This document shows, piece by piece, positions 22,030 to 33,852 of a DNA stretch of 64,000 bases; the stretch's first letter is position 1, and each line of letters starts with the position of its first letter. Origin of the DNA: Anas platyrhynchos (taxonomy: Eukaryota; Chordata; Aves; Anseriformes; Anatidae). Position numbers and translations under genes: made by a program. The notes beneath the pieces are model-generated. The model saw only the letters and a list, made by a program, of their open reading frames with translations. It was not told the origin of the DNA and searched no databases. The stretch is from positions 8,581,501 through 8,645,500 of the forward strand of contig NC_092613.1 of the NCBI RefSeq assembly GCF_047663525.1, in the 5' to 3' direction.

Positions 22030-23489
22030 CCAGCACATACACAGGGTTATTGGGGCTCATTACCACTACTTCTGGATGAGCAATAGCTCACCAAATACCT
22101 CTAAATACACTAGGTGCAGCCAGTGAGGGAATTGTACCCAGAGGGGCTGTTTCTCTGTGAAATACCAAACCACCCCTGCCCTCCTTGCGAGCTTCAGACA
22201 GACAATAGCTCTGAGTGGCATAGCTTTTAAAATGATCTGTAATGCCCAGGAGAGAAGGGGACCAGCCGCCAGATGCAGCATTTTTAGAAAGCTGCTCGGC
22301 CTCGAATTTGGGCGAGCGCTGGAGCGGCCTGTCCCACGGAGCTGGGGTTTGTCCGGGAGGGTGAAATGTGCTGATGGTGCAGGCACTAAATGATGCCTAA
22401 TAAAGGAGAAACTGACTGCTCACTGCTACTAGCTCCATTTTTGAATTATCTGGGGAGCAAATGAATCACTCCGATAGCCAGGCAGAGCTCTCATCGATTC
22501 ACCTTTCACCAAAACTGAAAGACATGTTTCAGTAAGTTAGCTGTGGAGTCTGTGCATAGCCCATCTCTTAAAGACAAGTTTCGGTTTTCGCTGGGTTAAT
22601 ATTGCCTTGAGCATGCACTAACTCGGGACTGGAATCAGTCTCAATTTCACAACCATGAGGTTTTGTGCCTGATAGCAGAGCGGGTCAGCCCGCGGACACA
22701 GGGTGAGGGCAGCCCCAGCTCGAGAAGAGAGCACAGGAGGGGAGGAAAGCAAAAGGGCCTCTGCCAGCCCCTGGCAGCACCTCGGCTCTCCCATCTCCGA
22801 TGTTATTTCTTGATGGAAACCAGCAAAAACCCAACAAATCTGCTCTGCATCCCCTGGAAGGCTTATCAGGAATGATTCCTCCATGCAAGGCTCAGACCTG
22901 CACATCCCAAGAGAGCGCAGGGTTTGTCCCAGCCCCTGTGCCAGGGCAGCCCGGCTTCGAGGCATAAACACCTGGAAAGTGACGGGCTCTGTCCCTCACA
23001 GCACACTGCTCCTGTGCACGAAGCCCCCGGCCCCGCAGTGGCAGGCTCTGAGCCGGGATGCTCGGGGCTGCAGCTCCCGTCCTGCCCAGCCCTGAGCCGC
23101 AGGCACAGGGCCAGGGACGTCCCGCAGGACATCCCATTTCCAGCAAACCTGCTGCTACCCAGAAGGAAAGGCTGATAAACGGGTAAATGGCAGGGCTCCT
23201 CTTCCCTGAAACAGGAGAGAAATCTAGCAGAGGGCATTTGCTTCAAATCTTGTTTTCTCCCTTTTTTTGTTTTTCCTTCCTCTTCTTTTTTTTTTTTTAA
23301 CACCAATTTCAGAGAGGGGGGTTTCCACATTCGGGTTCATCTGCCACTTCCTACTTACGGCCATCCCGAGTGACACGGAGAGCAGCCAGAGGGAAAAGGG
23401 ACCTCAGCGCCTGATCCTGATGCTGAAGAGGATCTTCCACTGGCTGCAATGAGAAGACAACTCCTGGGCACGGTGTGCAAGCAAAGGCA

Positions 23490-23550
23490 GGGGCAGCTCC
23501 CTCAGCCCACTGCCCACAGCCCACCCTGAGGGGCAGCTCCCTCAGCCCAC
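23490..23550. repeat. Direct repeat of a 21-bp segment, 40-bp spacing
   Basis: The segment beginning GGGGCAGCTCCCTCAGCCC occurs at about 23490 and again at about 23530 with identical sequence. No coding context. Confidence 0.85.
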
Positions 23551-24599
23551 CCTTCTGTGCTCCCAACAGCAACGGGAGCGCAAGGACACCCTTCCCACCC
23601 CTGGACGCTGCTGTTCTCTGCACCCAGGCTCACTTCACCTTTGCATCTTTGCAATTAAAATACCTTCCAGGAGGTATCTTATATTTAACAATTAAAATTT
23701 GAATTAACCACAAATTAACTAAAATTTATATTTTAGCAGTAATAAATAGATTTTAAGATGTTGACTCAGTAATAAATTTAACCACTGGAGGTATTTTATA
23801 CATCCAGATTTCACCACCAGTTCTCCGAGCACATGGAGAGTTGTAAACAAATATTTTTTTTTATCAAAAATCTCCGCTTACGCACGTGAGATCAAACTCA
23901 GATATTTTTTTCTCTTCCTGCCAGTGGCACAGCCCTGCGTTGAGGTGCCACTTTCTGACCGAGGCATCCTTCATCGTTTTGGAAAATGTGAATAGAAAAG
24001 CATCTGCTAATTACAAATCAACTGGAAACAACCAAACGCAAGGCAGGGGGAACTTGAGTGATTCTGGTTTACTGCATTTTTCTCTGAAGGAGCAGCAGCC
24101 TTGGGGGGTGAGCGGTCTGGGAACCTGCATTACGAAACTCATTTCTCTTGCCTTGGCTTTTCGGAGGGGGCTCAGAAATGTCAGACCTAATTCTTCCTGG
24201 CGTTGCCACCGCATCACCCAAAACCCGTGCCGAGCCTTCGCAGCACTCTGCGTGCTGGGGAGTCCCCATGGGCCACCGTGCTGTCCCACCAGTGTTTCAG
24301 GCTGGTGGCAGCAGCGGGGACGTGGGGGGAAACCCGGGGGCTCTGGCAGCCGGGTGACTGCACCGCGTGCGCCCACGCTGCCTCAGCGCCTGGCACGTGC
24401 TGGTCTGCGTCTTACGGGATGGAAAAGAAAGCCCGGGATTTCTCAACCGCTCTGCAGCATGCAAATTATAATAATAATAAAAAAAAACACAACTGACTGC
24501 TTCTCAGCCCAGCAGCTGGCATGCCTCGGGGCTGTGAACTTGTCTTGGCATCGCCGTGCCCAAGGCCACCGAAAAATGTGATAACCAGTTTCTTTCTTC

Positions 24600-25720
24600 T
24601 GACCATTCATAACCATGAATGTTTATTCTCTGTATTATTGATCATAGTGATGATGCTAAATTATGACAGAGACAATCTTCTCCAGAAAATCCACACACCC
24701 CAGTAATACCAAGAGTAGAAAAAAGAAACTCATCAGCCAGCAGTTGTGAAATGAACTGTAGAAGAAAGAGTTGTTCAAAATTGGCTCAATAGGATGCTCA
24801 AGATAAAAGGATGTCAAGCTGGACCACGTTTAGTGTATTTTGCATACTTTTACCTTCTTAACTTACCTGCAAACATACTGCTTTCTTCCAAAGAAGCCCC
24901 GTTGGCTGCACACACTCCTCACTCCTTCATTTCTGTAAGGACAGAAATAGGGTGGCACTGCTAGCACAGCTCCATCTTCTGAATTACCTGGGGGCACCCT
25001 GAAACCCACTGGCGGGCCATGAAATAGGGATGCTGTTCCCTATCCTTATATCTTATAATAGTAGCATAATGTATAGTACATTGTATTATTATATATAATA
25101 TATAATAATAAATAATAGATGCTATTATATCAATTTTGTGATTCTGTTTAGAGTCTACTTGGAAAAATCTTATATCTACCACTTGAAAGAGACGGTTCCC
25201 TGATCTAATTGAACAAGACATGGCAAGCTCCAAATATTGGAAGTTTTATTTATGTGATTTAAAAAATGCAAATATTTCTTCATTAAGTTAATCATTGAAA
25301 AAAAATGAATCTATAGACCAGAGGAAGTCTCTGTTACCTAAGGATTTTAGGTCAAGGTTCCAGCTTGGGTTATGTCAGATGGAAGTTATGGACCTACTAA
25401 GAAAATGTTATGTAAGGATCTTTCTATGTGTCGTATTAGAATTCATAACAATGTCTTCCGTTCATGATTAGTAACCTATTCCTGGACACTTAGATGTTAC
25501 ATGACAAAACAATTCATGACATTGGTTAAATTTCCAAAGAGCAATTTGGGATTTACCTGTTGATATGAGGTTGATATGAGTCACATTGCAAATTCCGACA
25601 AGAGTGCTAGAAAGCAGGTTTCCAGAAGTGAAAAGTCCAACGTCATGCATTGACAGCAAAAAAAAGTCAAAAAAAAAAAAAATCAGTCCACTTTGTTTCA
25701 CCCATCAGGAACTGTTAGTC
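24600..25720. other. AT-rich block in the IL20-IL10 interval
   Basis: This stretch is clearly richer in A and T than its flanks. It contains a TA/TAA-rich core (25057-25130) that could fold on itself and a perfect tandem 11-mer (GTTGATATGAG at 25559-25569 and 25570-25580). It may be an old transposon or LTR fragment, but I see no diagnostic ends or coding remnants. Confidence 0.35.
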
Positions 25721-28700
25721 ATCAGAGTGGGTGCTGCTTCTGAGAGCAAATGAAATCGCTTCAAAGCTGCTTTCGTGTACAGTGAATGAAGGGCCACAGA
25801 GTCTCCCATTTCCCCAGTACGTCACAGACAGCAGTTCTGAACCTGAAGGGATGAGAAATGGGAAATTTTGGGAAAGAAAACAAAGAAACACACCGTGATG
25901 GCAGCCTGGAAATCTAGGGGATTCTTCAAGCTGTATCTACAACAGTACATAAAACACACAATGTTCCCTTGTCTGAAGAAGGTGACTGAGACCAAAAAGG
26001 GGGAAATAAAAGGAAAAGCTTTCCCCTGTGGAAGCTTGCCAGCACGAGAAAACCCTCACGGATGGGCAGCACCCGGTGAGATGCACAAAACACCACCAGC
26101 TCCAGGGGGATGCTGGAGATCATGAAATGCCCCCAGCCCTGTTGGCACGGGGACAGGCTGCCCAGGGGCATGTCTGAAGCCTCTCCTCACACACTGCGTT
26201 CACCTCAACACCTCGCTTCAACTGCAGGGAGCAATCCTGCCCTCCTGCCGAGTACTTCTTTCGAAGCTGCAGCTCCCAGAAGCTTGTGGGAGGTGGGGTA
26301 GAAGCTTACAAGTGGCTTTTGAGTAACGTGCGCTCCTTCCTGAAACGATCTTCTTGGCAACTGTGAAAGCTGTTTCCTAAAGGTTTAGAAATACACCCAC
26401 GTCCCCGGACACTCTTTAGGAAAAGGTGCTTTATTCATTCATGCAAGCACTTCGTAGTACTGCAGAGTCAATGCATTTCCACAGCAGTAAGCAAGGGTGA
26501 GTCAGAGCGAAACTGCACCGTCAAGATCTCTGACACGGCGAAGGAAACGCAGGTAAACACAGCCGAGTGCCGTGCGTGCGCAGGACGGTTTCCTTTGTGG
26601 AATGGACACATCTGGCTTACGCCCTCTGTGTACCAAAAAAAACAACACAGGTTCCAAAACAGGGAGGAGGGAATTGCACAAGAGCGAGAACCGCTCCGAA
26701 TTGTCAGGGTGTCGAGCTGAAATGACTTCATGGAGAGCCACCAGTTGCCCAAAATAAGAGAGGTTTGGAAAAAAAACTCAGCTCCTGGGCAGGAAGGAAG
26801 GCAGGCGGCTGCCGTGGAGATGACCCCAGCCCAGGAGCCCCTTGGCCAGCACCAGGGCTGGAGCTCCCCGCATCTCTGAGCAGCAAAATGGAGCTGCCCA
26901 GCGGCCCCCTGCGAGCTGATGCTCGCCAGCAGCGCCGGCACCTCAACCAAGAGCTAAGACCTGAGAGCAAAAAGCAACGCCCCAGAGCAGGGGCAAGGTT
27001 TGCAAAGCAGGTCCTGAGGCTGCATCGTTCCCCAAATTGCACCAATCCACACAGGTTTAATTCACTGCTATTGCACCAGATGCACCCTGCACACACAGGG
27101 GCCACCTCGAGGTGCTTGGGGAATCGCAGCCTGCCCCTTCCCTGTTCCCCAGCACAGAAATTTCGACGGCCCTGTGAAATTTGTGCAGTCATCCAGGTCC
27201 TGGTCGTGCAGCTCATTGACCTGAGGCAGATTGGAGTTAATCCAAACTAAAACCTCGCCGTGTGAGAGCCAGGGTTGAAAGCACCGGTAGAAACGGGTTA
27301 TGTCCAAAGCTACTCATTTTTGCTGCTCTTTCTTCTCCTTTCTCACAGCTTCTCTTGCTGGTCAAGGGAAGAAACCGCACTACTGATGCATTCAAACAGA
27401 GGAAGAAAAGCGGGGACTGACTTCATGACACATGCTGTGATTCACATAAAACTTCTGGTGTCCCTGCAGTGATTCACGAGCAGAATTCACCGGGAGGATT
27501 CTCCCTCGTGTCCCTTGGAAAAGCAGCAATATAACACCAAAGGGTAAACAAATCAGAACACAAAATCCCACACTAGTACTGTATTGAGCAGTTACCTCAA
27601 GGCCTTCAATTACTAATAACGCATCACTTTCCCCTTGCTCATGGATACTCTGACACAGAACATTCCTCTCTTTTGCTCCTAAAATAATTTAAAACATCTA
27701 AAAAAATAAATACAGGGCAACAAATAATACTTCGCATTTTTCCAGCATTTTTTTGCAACTAGCTCATTCACAGATGTTTGCAGGCTCACACGAAAAGAGG
27801 CTCAGTGCAGTGAGGGAGGTGAGAGTTGAAGGGATGTGTCCAAAGCAGCAACCCGGAGGTCAGCTGGGAGGGATGCACTGCTCCAGACTAACAGAAAAGC
27901 TTTCAAAGGACCCCCATGGTCACCCTAAGGCCAAATTTATCTTCACTTTCTCTTTCTTGAGCAACAGATTTGTTGCAGAAATCTTTATCGTGAGGAAGCA
28001 GGGCCCTGTGTGTATAGAAATATGTAGAAAGAGAGTGTGAAGGAGAGGAAAACGGAAAAGAGAGACGTCAGAGGAGTTATCTTCAGCACCGAAATGGTAG
28101 TTTTATCAGCTGGGACAATGAGTCTCGGTTAGCAGAGCACATCCAGTTCATGGAGCCAGCGCTGGGTGGCTTGGACGAAGTTACTGTCTATTTCTAGGAA
28201 ATACAATAAGATTCAAGAACCAGAAACAAAAATGTTCGTGACCTGCTTGGACACTTGGGCACCACACACCGGTGTGCAAACAGCTGCTCCCATGACACAA
28301 ACCCAATTAAAATCACAGGCTGCTGCTAAGAAACACCTTAAAAAGAGACTGATTCTCTCATTATTGGTGGGGAAGTGGCAGGAGAGAGCCCTAGCACCAA
28401 GCTCCAAGCTCCAGCTCCTCTCCCCTGCATGGGGCACGAGCAGCGGCACAGCCTGAGCCAGGCTGGGCTCCCCCAGCACATCCCCAATGCACAGGACTGA
28501 TCATGTTAGTGCCCAGGTGAAATCCCAGCTGGAGCTTGGAGCATGCTCCTGAGCTTGCCGGAGCCTGTACAAATTCATGTCGATGTCAGCAGACATAAGC
28601 ATTATCTGGATAATAAACAGAAAAAGATTTAAGAGTGCCATGTATTTGCATTGGGGTGATAAATGAGGAGACAATGTATTTGAACAAGTTCACTGAAAGC

Positions 28701-28988
28701 AATGCTGCTGCATTATCCACAGTGCTGGTGATCCTGCGTGGAGGCTTGACTTGGAGATTTAAAAATAGAAACACTTTTTGCCTCACAGCATTCTTCTAAA
28801 AATAAAAGAGTGGCTGTGAGAATGCAGAAGTAACCTCACACAGCACCTTTTCTTCTTCGCATTGTATCTGAAGCTTTCCTCTTTAGCCACATTTAAATTT
28901 ACAAGAAGCAAGCAATGAAAAAAAAATGCAGAGTCTAAGCACAAAAGATTTGATGGGGTGTGAGGAGGGGAGGGGGGTCAAGAGAACA

Positions 28989-29017
28989 GGAAACCCAAGT
29001 TGACGGGAAACCCAAGT
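28989..29017 (+). promoter_or_regulatory. Duplicated GGAAACCCAAGT element upstream of IL10
   Basis: The 12-mer GGAAACCCAAGT occurs at 28989-29000 and 29006-29017, about 90-115 bases before the IL10 TATA box. Each copy contains a GGAAA core of the type bound by NFAT, and GGAAAC also resembles half of an interferon-stimulated element. The binding assignment is inference. Confidence 0.4.
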
Positions 29018-29101
29018 GACATTTGCTTTTAATGAATGACTTATAACCCTAATATTGCTCGTCAGGAAGCGGGGAGAGGAAACTGAGAGATGTTTTGAGA
29101 G

Positions 29102-29108
29102 TATAAAT
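29102..29108 (+). promoter_or_regulatory. IL10: IL10 TATA box
   Basis: TATAAAT lies 107 bases before the IL10 start codon, placing transcription initiation near 29130 and giving a 5'UTR of about 80 nt without an upstream intron. IL10 promoters in other vertebrates are also TATA-type. Confidence 0.75.
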
Positions 29109-29208
29109 GAGGGGCTCCATCAAGGTGAAGACTGCAGATCTGCATTTTACCCTCCAGTGAAATTCAACCGAGAGCTGGACTAAGAGGAAAGGAACTCATC
29201 CTCACAGC

Positions 29209-29367
29209 ATGAGAACCTGCTGCGTGGCACTGCTGCTGCTCCTGGCGGCCAGCACCCAGCCTGCCAGGTGCTTGCTCACCGACCCCAGCTGCCTCCACTT
29301 GTCTGACCTCCTACCAGCGAAGCTGAAGGAGCTGAGGATGAAGTTCGAGGAGATTAAAGACTACTTT
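29209..29367 (+). CDS. IL10: IL10 exon 1: signal peptide and helix A
   Basis: Fifty-three codons from ATG through KFEEIKDYF. Ends in phase 0 at GTAAGT. Helix A residues contribute to IL10RA binding in mammals. Confidence 0.97.
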
Positions 29368-32171
29368 GTAAGTATGACACCGGTTTGTCTCTCCTTGTCT
29401 CTCTTTTTTTCTTCTCAGAGTTCAGTGATTTGGATGAGGGGACAGCAGCTTCCCCTGGGCAGAAATTATTTGGTTGTGCTTGGTGTCATGGGCTGCTGCA
29501 TGCAAGCAAGAGAAGTTGTTTTGCTGCTTGCTGAGAGACAATACGCAAGGTTTTTCTTCCTAGTTTTAGTTGTAATGAACTTGAGCAATTTCATAATGAA
29601 CCCTGTAGACCTCGCCGGGCAGACTTCCCCCTGAACGCTGCAGAGCAAATTATTCACTGAATTAGTAGGAAGGGACCAGACTCTTCCTCAGGGCCACAAG
29701 GTCCAGCCCTTCTGAAACCAATACTAGACAAAAAGGGAAATCTTTTGCTACCGACTTTTCTTTGAAAGAGCCGCAGAAGCACGACCAAAGGACCGGGGCA
29801 CCCGACAGCAAGGGGCGCCTGGTCGGGTGCCTGTGAAAGGTCACAGCTCCGCGCTGCAGGGACGGGGGCACAGGGGAGCAGCACGAGGCACTCAGAGCAT
29901 CCATCTGCCTCTGCACGGGGCTGACAGGGGTGGTTGCTCACACCCAGGTTACTATTTTAGTTGATGTCAGTATGATTTAGCAATAAAATGAGAGAACTCT
30001 CCGGGTTCGAACCCAGACTGATGCCGTGGTTTGTATCAAATGAACACTGCTGGGGGGATTTAAGACTTCAAGCCGGCTGTAAACCTTTCAGTTGATGTTA
30101 GGAATGAATGTTCACCTCTCAGAAAAGCTTCCGAGTGCCACAGGGCAATGCTTTGGGCACTGTCAGCTCACCCCCTGCACTGCCCCAGCCCCCCGGAGCT
30201 GAAGGCGCAGCAGCAGCACCACGAGGCAAAGCCCCCTTGGGGTGCCCGGTGCCCCAATGTTTGGGGACCCTCAGGTCACCATCAGAGGGCTGGAACCGTC
30301 CTGTCCCCAGGAGCACACGAGCAGCCAGGCTGCGTGGAGAGCCGTAACTTTGACACCTATCTGGGGAGCGGGGTGGTGTGGTTAATGAAATCTAACGGAA
30401 AAATCAAACTGGCATTCGAGATTTTGTGAGCTTGCTGCCTCAGCCCCACCAAAAAAAAAGAAACCAAAACAAACAAACAGGGATTTCTGTACTTTGCATT
30501 ACTGAGCTAGAAACCGAAGGGTGCTGTGTGCCTCACCACGGTGAGACCATAAACGCAAACACGCAGAACAACCCCTCGGTGCAGCGCAGGGGGAGCGGTA
30601 CTGCCTGCCTCCAAAAAGCTCATCTTTCTCTTGCATTCTCCTACAGCAATCCCAAGACGATGAACTTAGCATTCAGCTGCTCAGCTCCGATCTGCTGGAG
30701 GAATTTAAGGTAAGAATCATAATTCTCACCTAAGCCCACTGCCCTCCATCCTTCAGCCTGTGTTTTGTAAGAAAAACCGACCCTAGGCGGGGGCATTCCC
30801 CAGCGTCGGCTCTCCAGCTGGCTGCGGCAGGGCTGGCACACGGCCACCCCCGTGCTGCGAGCTCTCTGACCACCATAAAGGCACCAGTTTGTGCTGCCAC
30901 CAACACAGCCCCTTCCTCTCACCCCAGGGGAACTTCGGCTGCCAGTCGGTGCTGGAGATGATGCGGTTCTACATGGAGGAGGTCCTGCCCAGCGCCCTCA
31001 GGAGCAGCGAGCACCACCAGCAGAGTGTGGGCGACCTGGGCAACCTGCTGCTGAGCCTGAAGGCGATGATGAGGCGCTGTGTGAGTGGGCTCAGCACCGC
31101 GGCACGGGGCGCAATCGGGCACTTGGGGGAGCGGGGCTGGTCCCAGACCAGCAGCAAGGCAGGGGGTGGGAGCTGGGTGTCCCCACGGGCAGGAAAATTG
31201 GGGCAGGAGCCAGGTGGGGATGCCTGGGGAGGGGCAGGGTCTGGTGCTGCACGGCACAGACTGCACAAGGATGCTCTCCGTTAGACAACCAGTACAACAG
31301 CAGAGATGCCCAGAAGCACCCTTTATCTGCAGCCTGACAAAACCTGGGTGAAGAAACAGCGGGTGGGGGGCAGGGGGATCTGTCCCTTACCTGACTGCCG
31401 GCTCGGTGATGCCGCCTCTCGCTCCCTCGGCCGTGACCCCGTCCCCAGACGCAGACTGAGTCAGACGGGACCAACCCTGCCCTCGCCGAGCCCTGGGGCT
31501 GGAGGGAGGGAGGGAGAGCACGGGGCTGACACGGGGTCTTGGTGGGCTCCGATCTCAGCACACGGCACGAGGCAGCCCCGGTGCCAACTGCGGGAGCCCG
31601 GAGGAAAAGCTCGGGCACGCACGGGGAAGGTGGAGACCCGCGGCGGCAGTGACGAGGGACCCGCACCAGGAAGGAAAACTGCTGAGTTAAAGCCGTGGTC
31701 TCCTTCCCTTTGCAGCACAGGTTCCTCACGTGCGAGAAGAGGAGCAAAACCATAAAGCAGATTAAGGAGACGTTTGAAAAGGTGGGTGCCTTGCTCGGGC
31801 GGGTCAGTGGGGTTTACCGCTGTCCTCACACATCAGGGCAGGCGTCAGGAGCCCCACAGGCAGAAGCCTTTGATTATGTGAATGCTTAATACGGAGAAAT
31901 CCAGCGAGCGAGGCTCAAAGGAGCAGCTGCTGTGTTTCCGTGAGTGGGTGGGGAGAGAGAAACTGGAGCTTTCGGTGGAAAGAGAACATTTCTAGGGATT
32001 CTGCATCGCGTATGCGCTTGAACTGCAGCGCTGCAGAGCGGAACCAGTGAATTAAAACCCACCAACTTCCACCTGCAGATGAACGAGAACGGCATCTACA
32101 AGGCGATGGGGGAGTTTGACATTTTCATCAACTACATTGAAGAATACTTGCTGATGAAGAGGAGGAAGTGA
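29209..32171 (+). CDS. IL10: Interleukin-10 (five coding exons)
   Basis: IL-10 is a homodimeric anti-inflammatory cytokine that signals through IL10RA/IL10RB and STAT3. Coding exons: 29209-29367, 30647-30709, 30928-31080, 31716-31781, 32079-32171 (159, 63, 153, 66 and 93 nt). All are phase 0, as in the conserved IL10 gene, and give 177 residues. A leader of about 21 residues ([20 protein letters not shown]) precedes the mature chain. Recognisable segments are [48 protein letters not shown] and the C-terminal [15 protein letters not shown] with a basic MKRRK end. Cysteines in the mature chain lie in SCLH, GCQ, RRC and TCEK, matching the family's two intrachain disulfides. Introns are 1279, 218, 635 and 297 bp. 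It is convergent with MAPKAPK2 and divergent from the IL-20-like gene. Confidence 0.97.
30647..30709 (+). CDS. IL10: IL10 exon 2
   Basis: Twenty-one codons encode [20 protein letters not shown] and K. Acceptor CTCCTACAG ends at 30646, donor GTAAGA at 30710. The size and phase are typical of the IL10 family's short second exon. Confidence 0.96.
30928..31080 (+). CDS. IL10: IL10 exon 3: helices C and D
   Basis: Fifty-one codons from [20 protein letters not shown] to MMRRC. Acceptor CACCCCAG ends at 30927, donor GTGAGT at 31081. It has the same 153-nt length as exon 3 of the IL-20-like gene, reflecting common ancestry. Confidence 0.97.
31716..31781 (+). CDS. IL10: IL10 exon 4
   Basis: Twenty-two codons encode [20 protein letters not shown] and EK. 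Acceptor CCCTTTGCAG ends at 31715, donor GTGGGT at 31782. Confidence 0.96.
32079..32171 (+). CDS. IL10: IL10 exon 5: C-terminal helix and stop
   Basis: Thirty codons plus TGA (32169-32171) encode [20 protein letters not shown], then [10 protein letters not shown]. The [14 protein letters not shown] helix is the most conserved stretch of IL-10. Acceptor CACCTGCAG ends at 32078. Confidence 0.97.
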   Translation: MNENGIYKAMGEFDIFINYIEEYLLMKRRK

Positions 32172-32303
32172 AAGCGCCCGCGGGGCGGCTGCCACACCAA
32201 GTCCTGCTACTTCTTCAGAAATCACATTAGGCTGAGAGACTAAGTTATGCTAGGGCTCAGGTCAGGAATTACAGGTCAATAGCAACTTAAAGTTTAGTAT
32301 TGT

Positions 32304-32674
32304 ATTTAAAAGTTATTTTTTTACTAATTGAATTTAATATTTATTATTTCTAATACCTCAGTGTTCATGTTTACACATTTTTATTTTGAGAGAAGTATAA
32401 TGACCTTGTAAACTACTATTTATTGTTCAATATTTTATGCTGTTTATGATAGCGCTATTTTATTCATAGCTTCAAAACACCCAAAGCAGCATTCTTCTGC
32501 CGAGCAGGTAAATGAGCTGAGTTTATCCTGAGTGCAATTGCTCTGAGCATGGTCGCTCGGTCAAGAGCTCTTCCAGCTCTGAGTTGAGCAAAGTTTAATT
32601 GCAAACACCCCGTGAGCGCTCTGCTCCTATTCTTGCCTATTTATTTATCTGCTCCTATTCAGCTATTTATTTAT
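32304..32674 (+). promoter_or_regulatory. IL10: AU-rich elements of the IL10 3'UTR
   Basis: ATTTA pentamers occur at 32304, 32332, 32339 and 32418. Two longer TATTTATTTAT elements lie at 32638-32648 and 32664-32674. Elements of this kind bind tristetraprolin and make the mRNA unstable; MK2 phosphorylation relieves this. The distal pair belongs to the mRNA only if the transcript reaches a polyA site beyond 32.7 kb. Confidence 0.7.
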
Positions 32675-32675
32675 G
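32621..32675 (+). repeat. Imperfect tandem duplication containing an AU-rich element
   Basis: Two copies of a 26-28 bp unit that begins TGCTCCTATTC and ends TATTTATTTAT lie side by side. The duplication doubles the strongest AU-rich element downstream of IL10. Confidence 0.8.
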
Positions 32676-33846
32676 CAATCAAATGTTTCCTCGCATAACC
32701 ATGTCACTAGCTCTGGTTCTGCAGTTGGAATTTGGCATTGAAATATTCCAAATTATAGCATGGCCTTGCACTGAGAATAATAATCATAAAATTAACCAAG
32801 GGCAGGGTTATTCTTCCTCCCTTGCGAGGAAAGTCGTGCACTCCAGCAAATGTAATGTGACCATGCCTCAGCAATAGCTCGGTTAAAACCCACCTCTTGA
32901 CTTCAGCCTATAAATTAGTCCAGGTTAAAGAAAAGTAGTGATAGGAATTAAGCTTTTGGTTCTAATAGAACTTGACTTAAATGTTGCTGTCAACTGGCTT
33001 CCAGAGCCGCTGGGTCAGACACTCTGCACTTTTAAGAATTAACCTTAGTATTTTCCAGTCTTTGATTGGGTTTTACCTACTGTTTGTTTTTTCTTTTTAG
33101 AAGCTAGAGGGTATTTAATTAACCACCATTTTAAGGTGGCTTGGGTAATTTGCATTCAAATTCTTGAAGCTGCACGCAGCGCTGGCAATATTCGGTTTTG
33201 CTTCTAACTGGCCGCACGAGGAGCTGCAGCAGACTGGGACTGGGAAGGAAGCTGCAGTGGGGCTCCACTGCCCGCCGTGAGACTCTTGTTTTAGGGGTCC
33301 TCACCCGCCTTGCCCCCAGTCTCCTGCATGCCCCATGTGCACTGCAGGACCCCAACCAGAGGGAAATCCAATAACCCCGAGGCATTTGCTTCTAATATTT
33401 AGAAGTATCAGGGCACCAGTATGATGAAACACTGTCAGTTTGCTGTTTGCTTTCCTGTCATTTGTAAGTTACCACTGACTAGGGTCTGTTTATATGCGAC
33501 TTACTCCTTTTTGACATGTGTGGGGGCATTCCTGCGGGCAGCGTGCCTGGCACCGCAGCAGGTCCTGCCCCGCAGCAGGGGTGCTGCTCAACACAGTGCC
33601 ACTGGCTCCAGGGCAGTGCTGGGGGCAGATGCTGCAAAAATCCACATTACCTTCTTACTGGGTGCTCTGGCCAGCTCCTCGCTGCTTCTCCACCAAGCTC
33701 TTTGCCTTCAGGGTGGCAGGGAGCTGAGCACAGCCCCGGCGCTGTAGCGCGCACCAGCACAGACACTGCGCCTCGGTGTAACACTGCTGTTACTGCATCA
33801 ACTGCTCCACGTGGATCTGTATGAAAAGAAACCTTTTATTTTTGCT

Positions 33847-33852
33847 AATAAA
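33847..33852 (+). terminator. IL10: Candidate distal polyadenylation signal of IL10
   Basis: This is the first canonical AATAAA I found after the IL10 stop codon, 1.68 kb downstream. Its use would include the duplicated AU-rich element. An earlier non-canonical site cannot be excluded. Confidence 0.4.

Larger units (their letters stand above)
15952..29101. other. Divergent intergenic region between the IL-20-like gene and IL10
   Basis: This 13-kb interval separates the two divergent cytokine promoters. I searched both strands by eye for IL19/IL24 hallmarks (RCC, RKISSxANSF, GELDILL and the short QAKD exon) and found none. The interval holds simple repeats (CA near 18717, AAAT near 22011, A-rich near 18600 and 20580), a 40-bp-period direct repeat near 23490-23550 and an AT-rich block at 24.6-25.7 kb. 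It may contain shared enhancers, but none can be identified from sequence alone. Confidence 0.55.

Noticed and set aside
23267-23452. Frame ending RLILMLKRIFHWLQ, reminiscent of a cytokine C-terminal helix
   Set aside because: No GELD core, no matching upstream exons, and it lies on the strand opposite to the IL-20-like gene; treated as chance.
29999-30022. GGGTTCGAACCC, a tRNA T-arm/B-box-like motif, in IL10 intron 1
   Set aside because: Only three to four stem pairs, no A box, anticodon arm or acceptor stem at the right distance.
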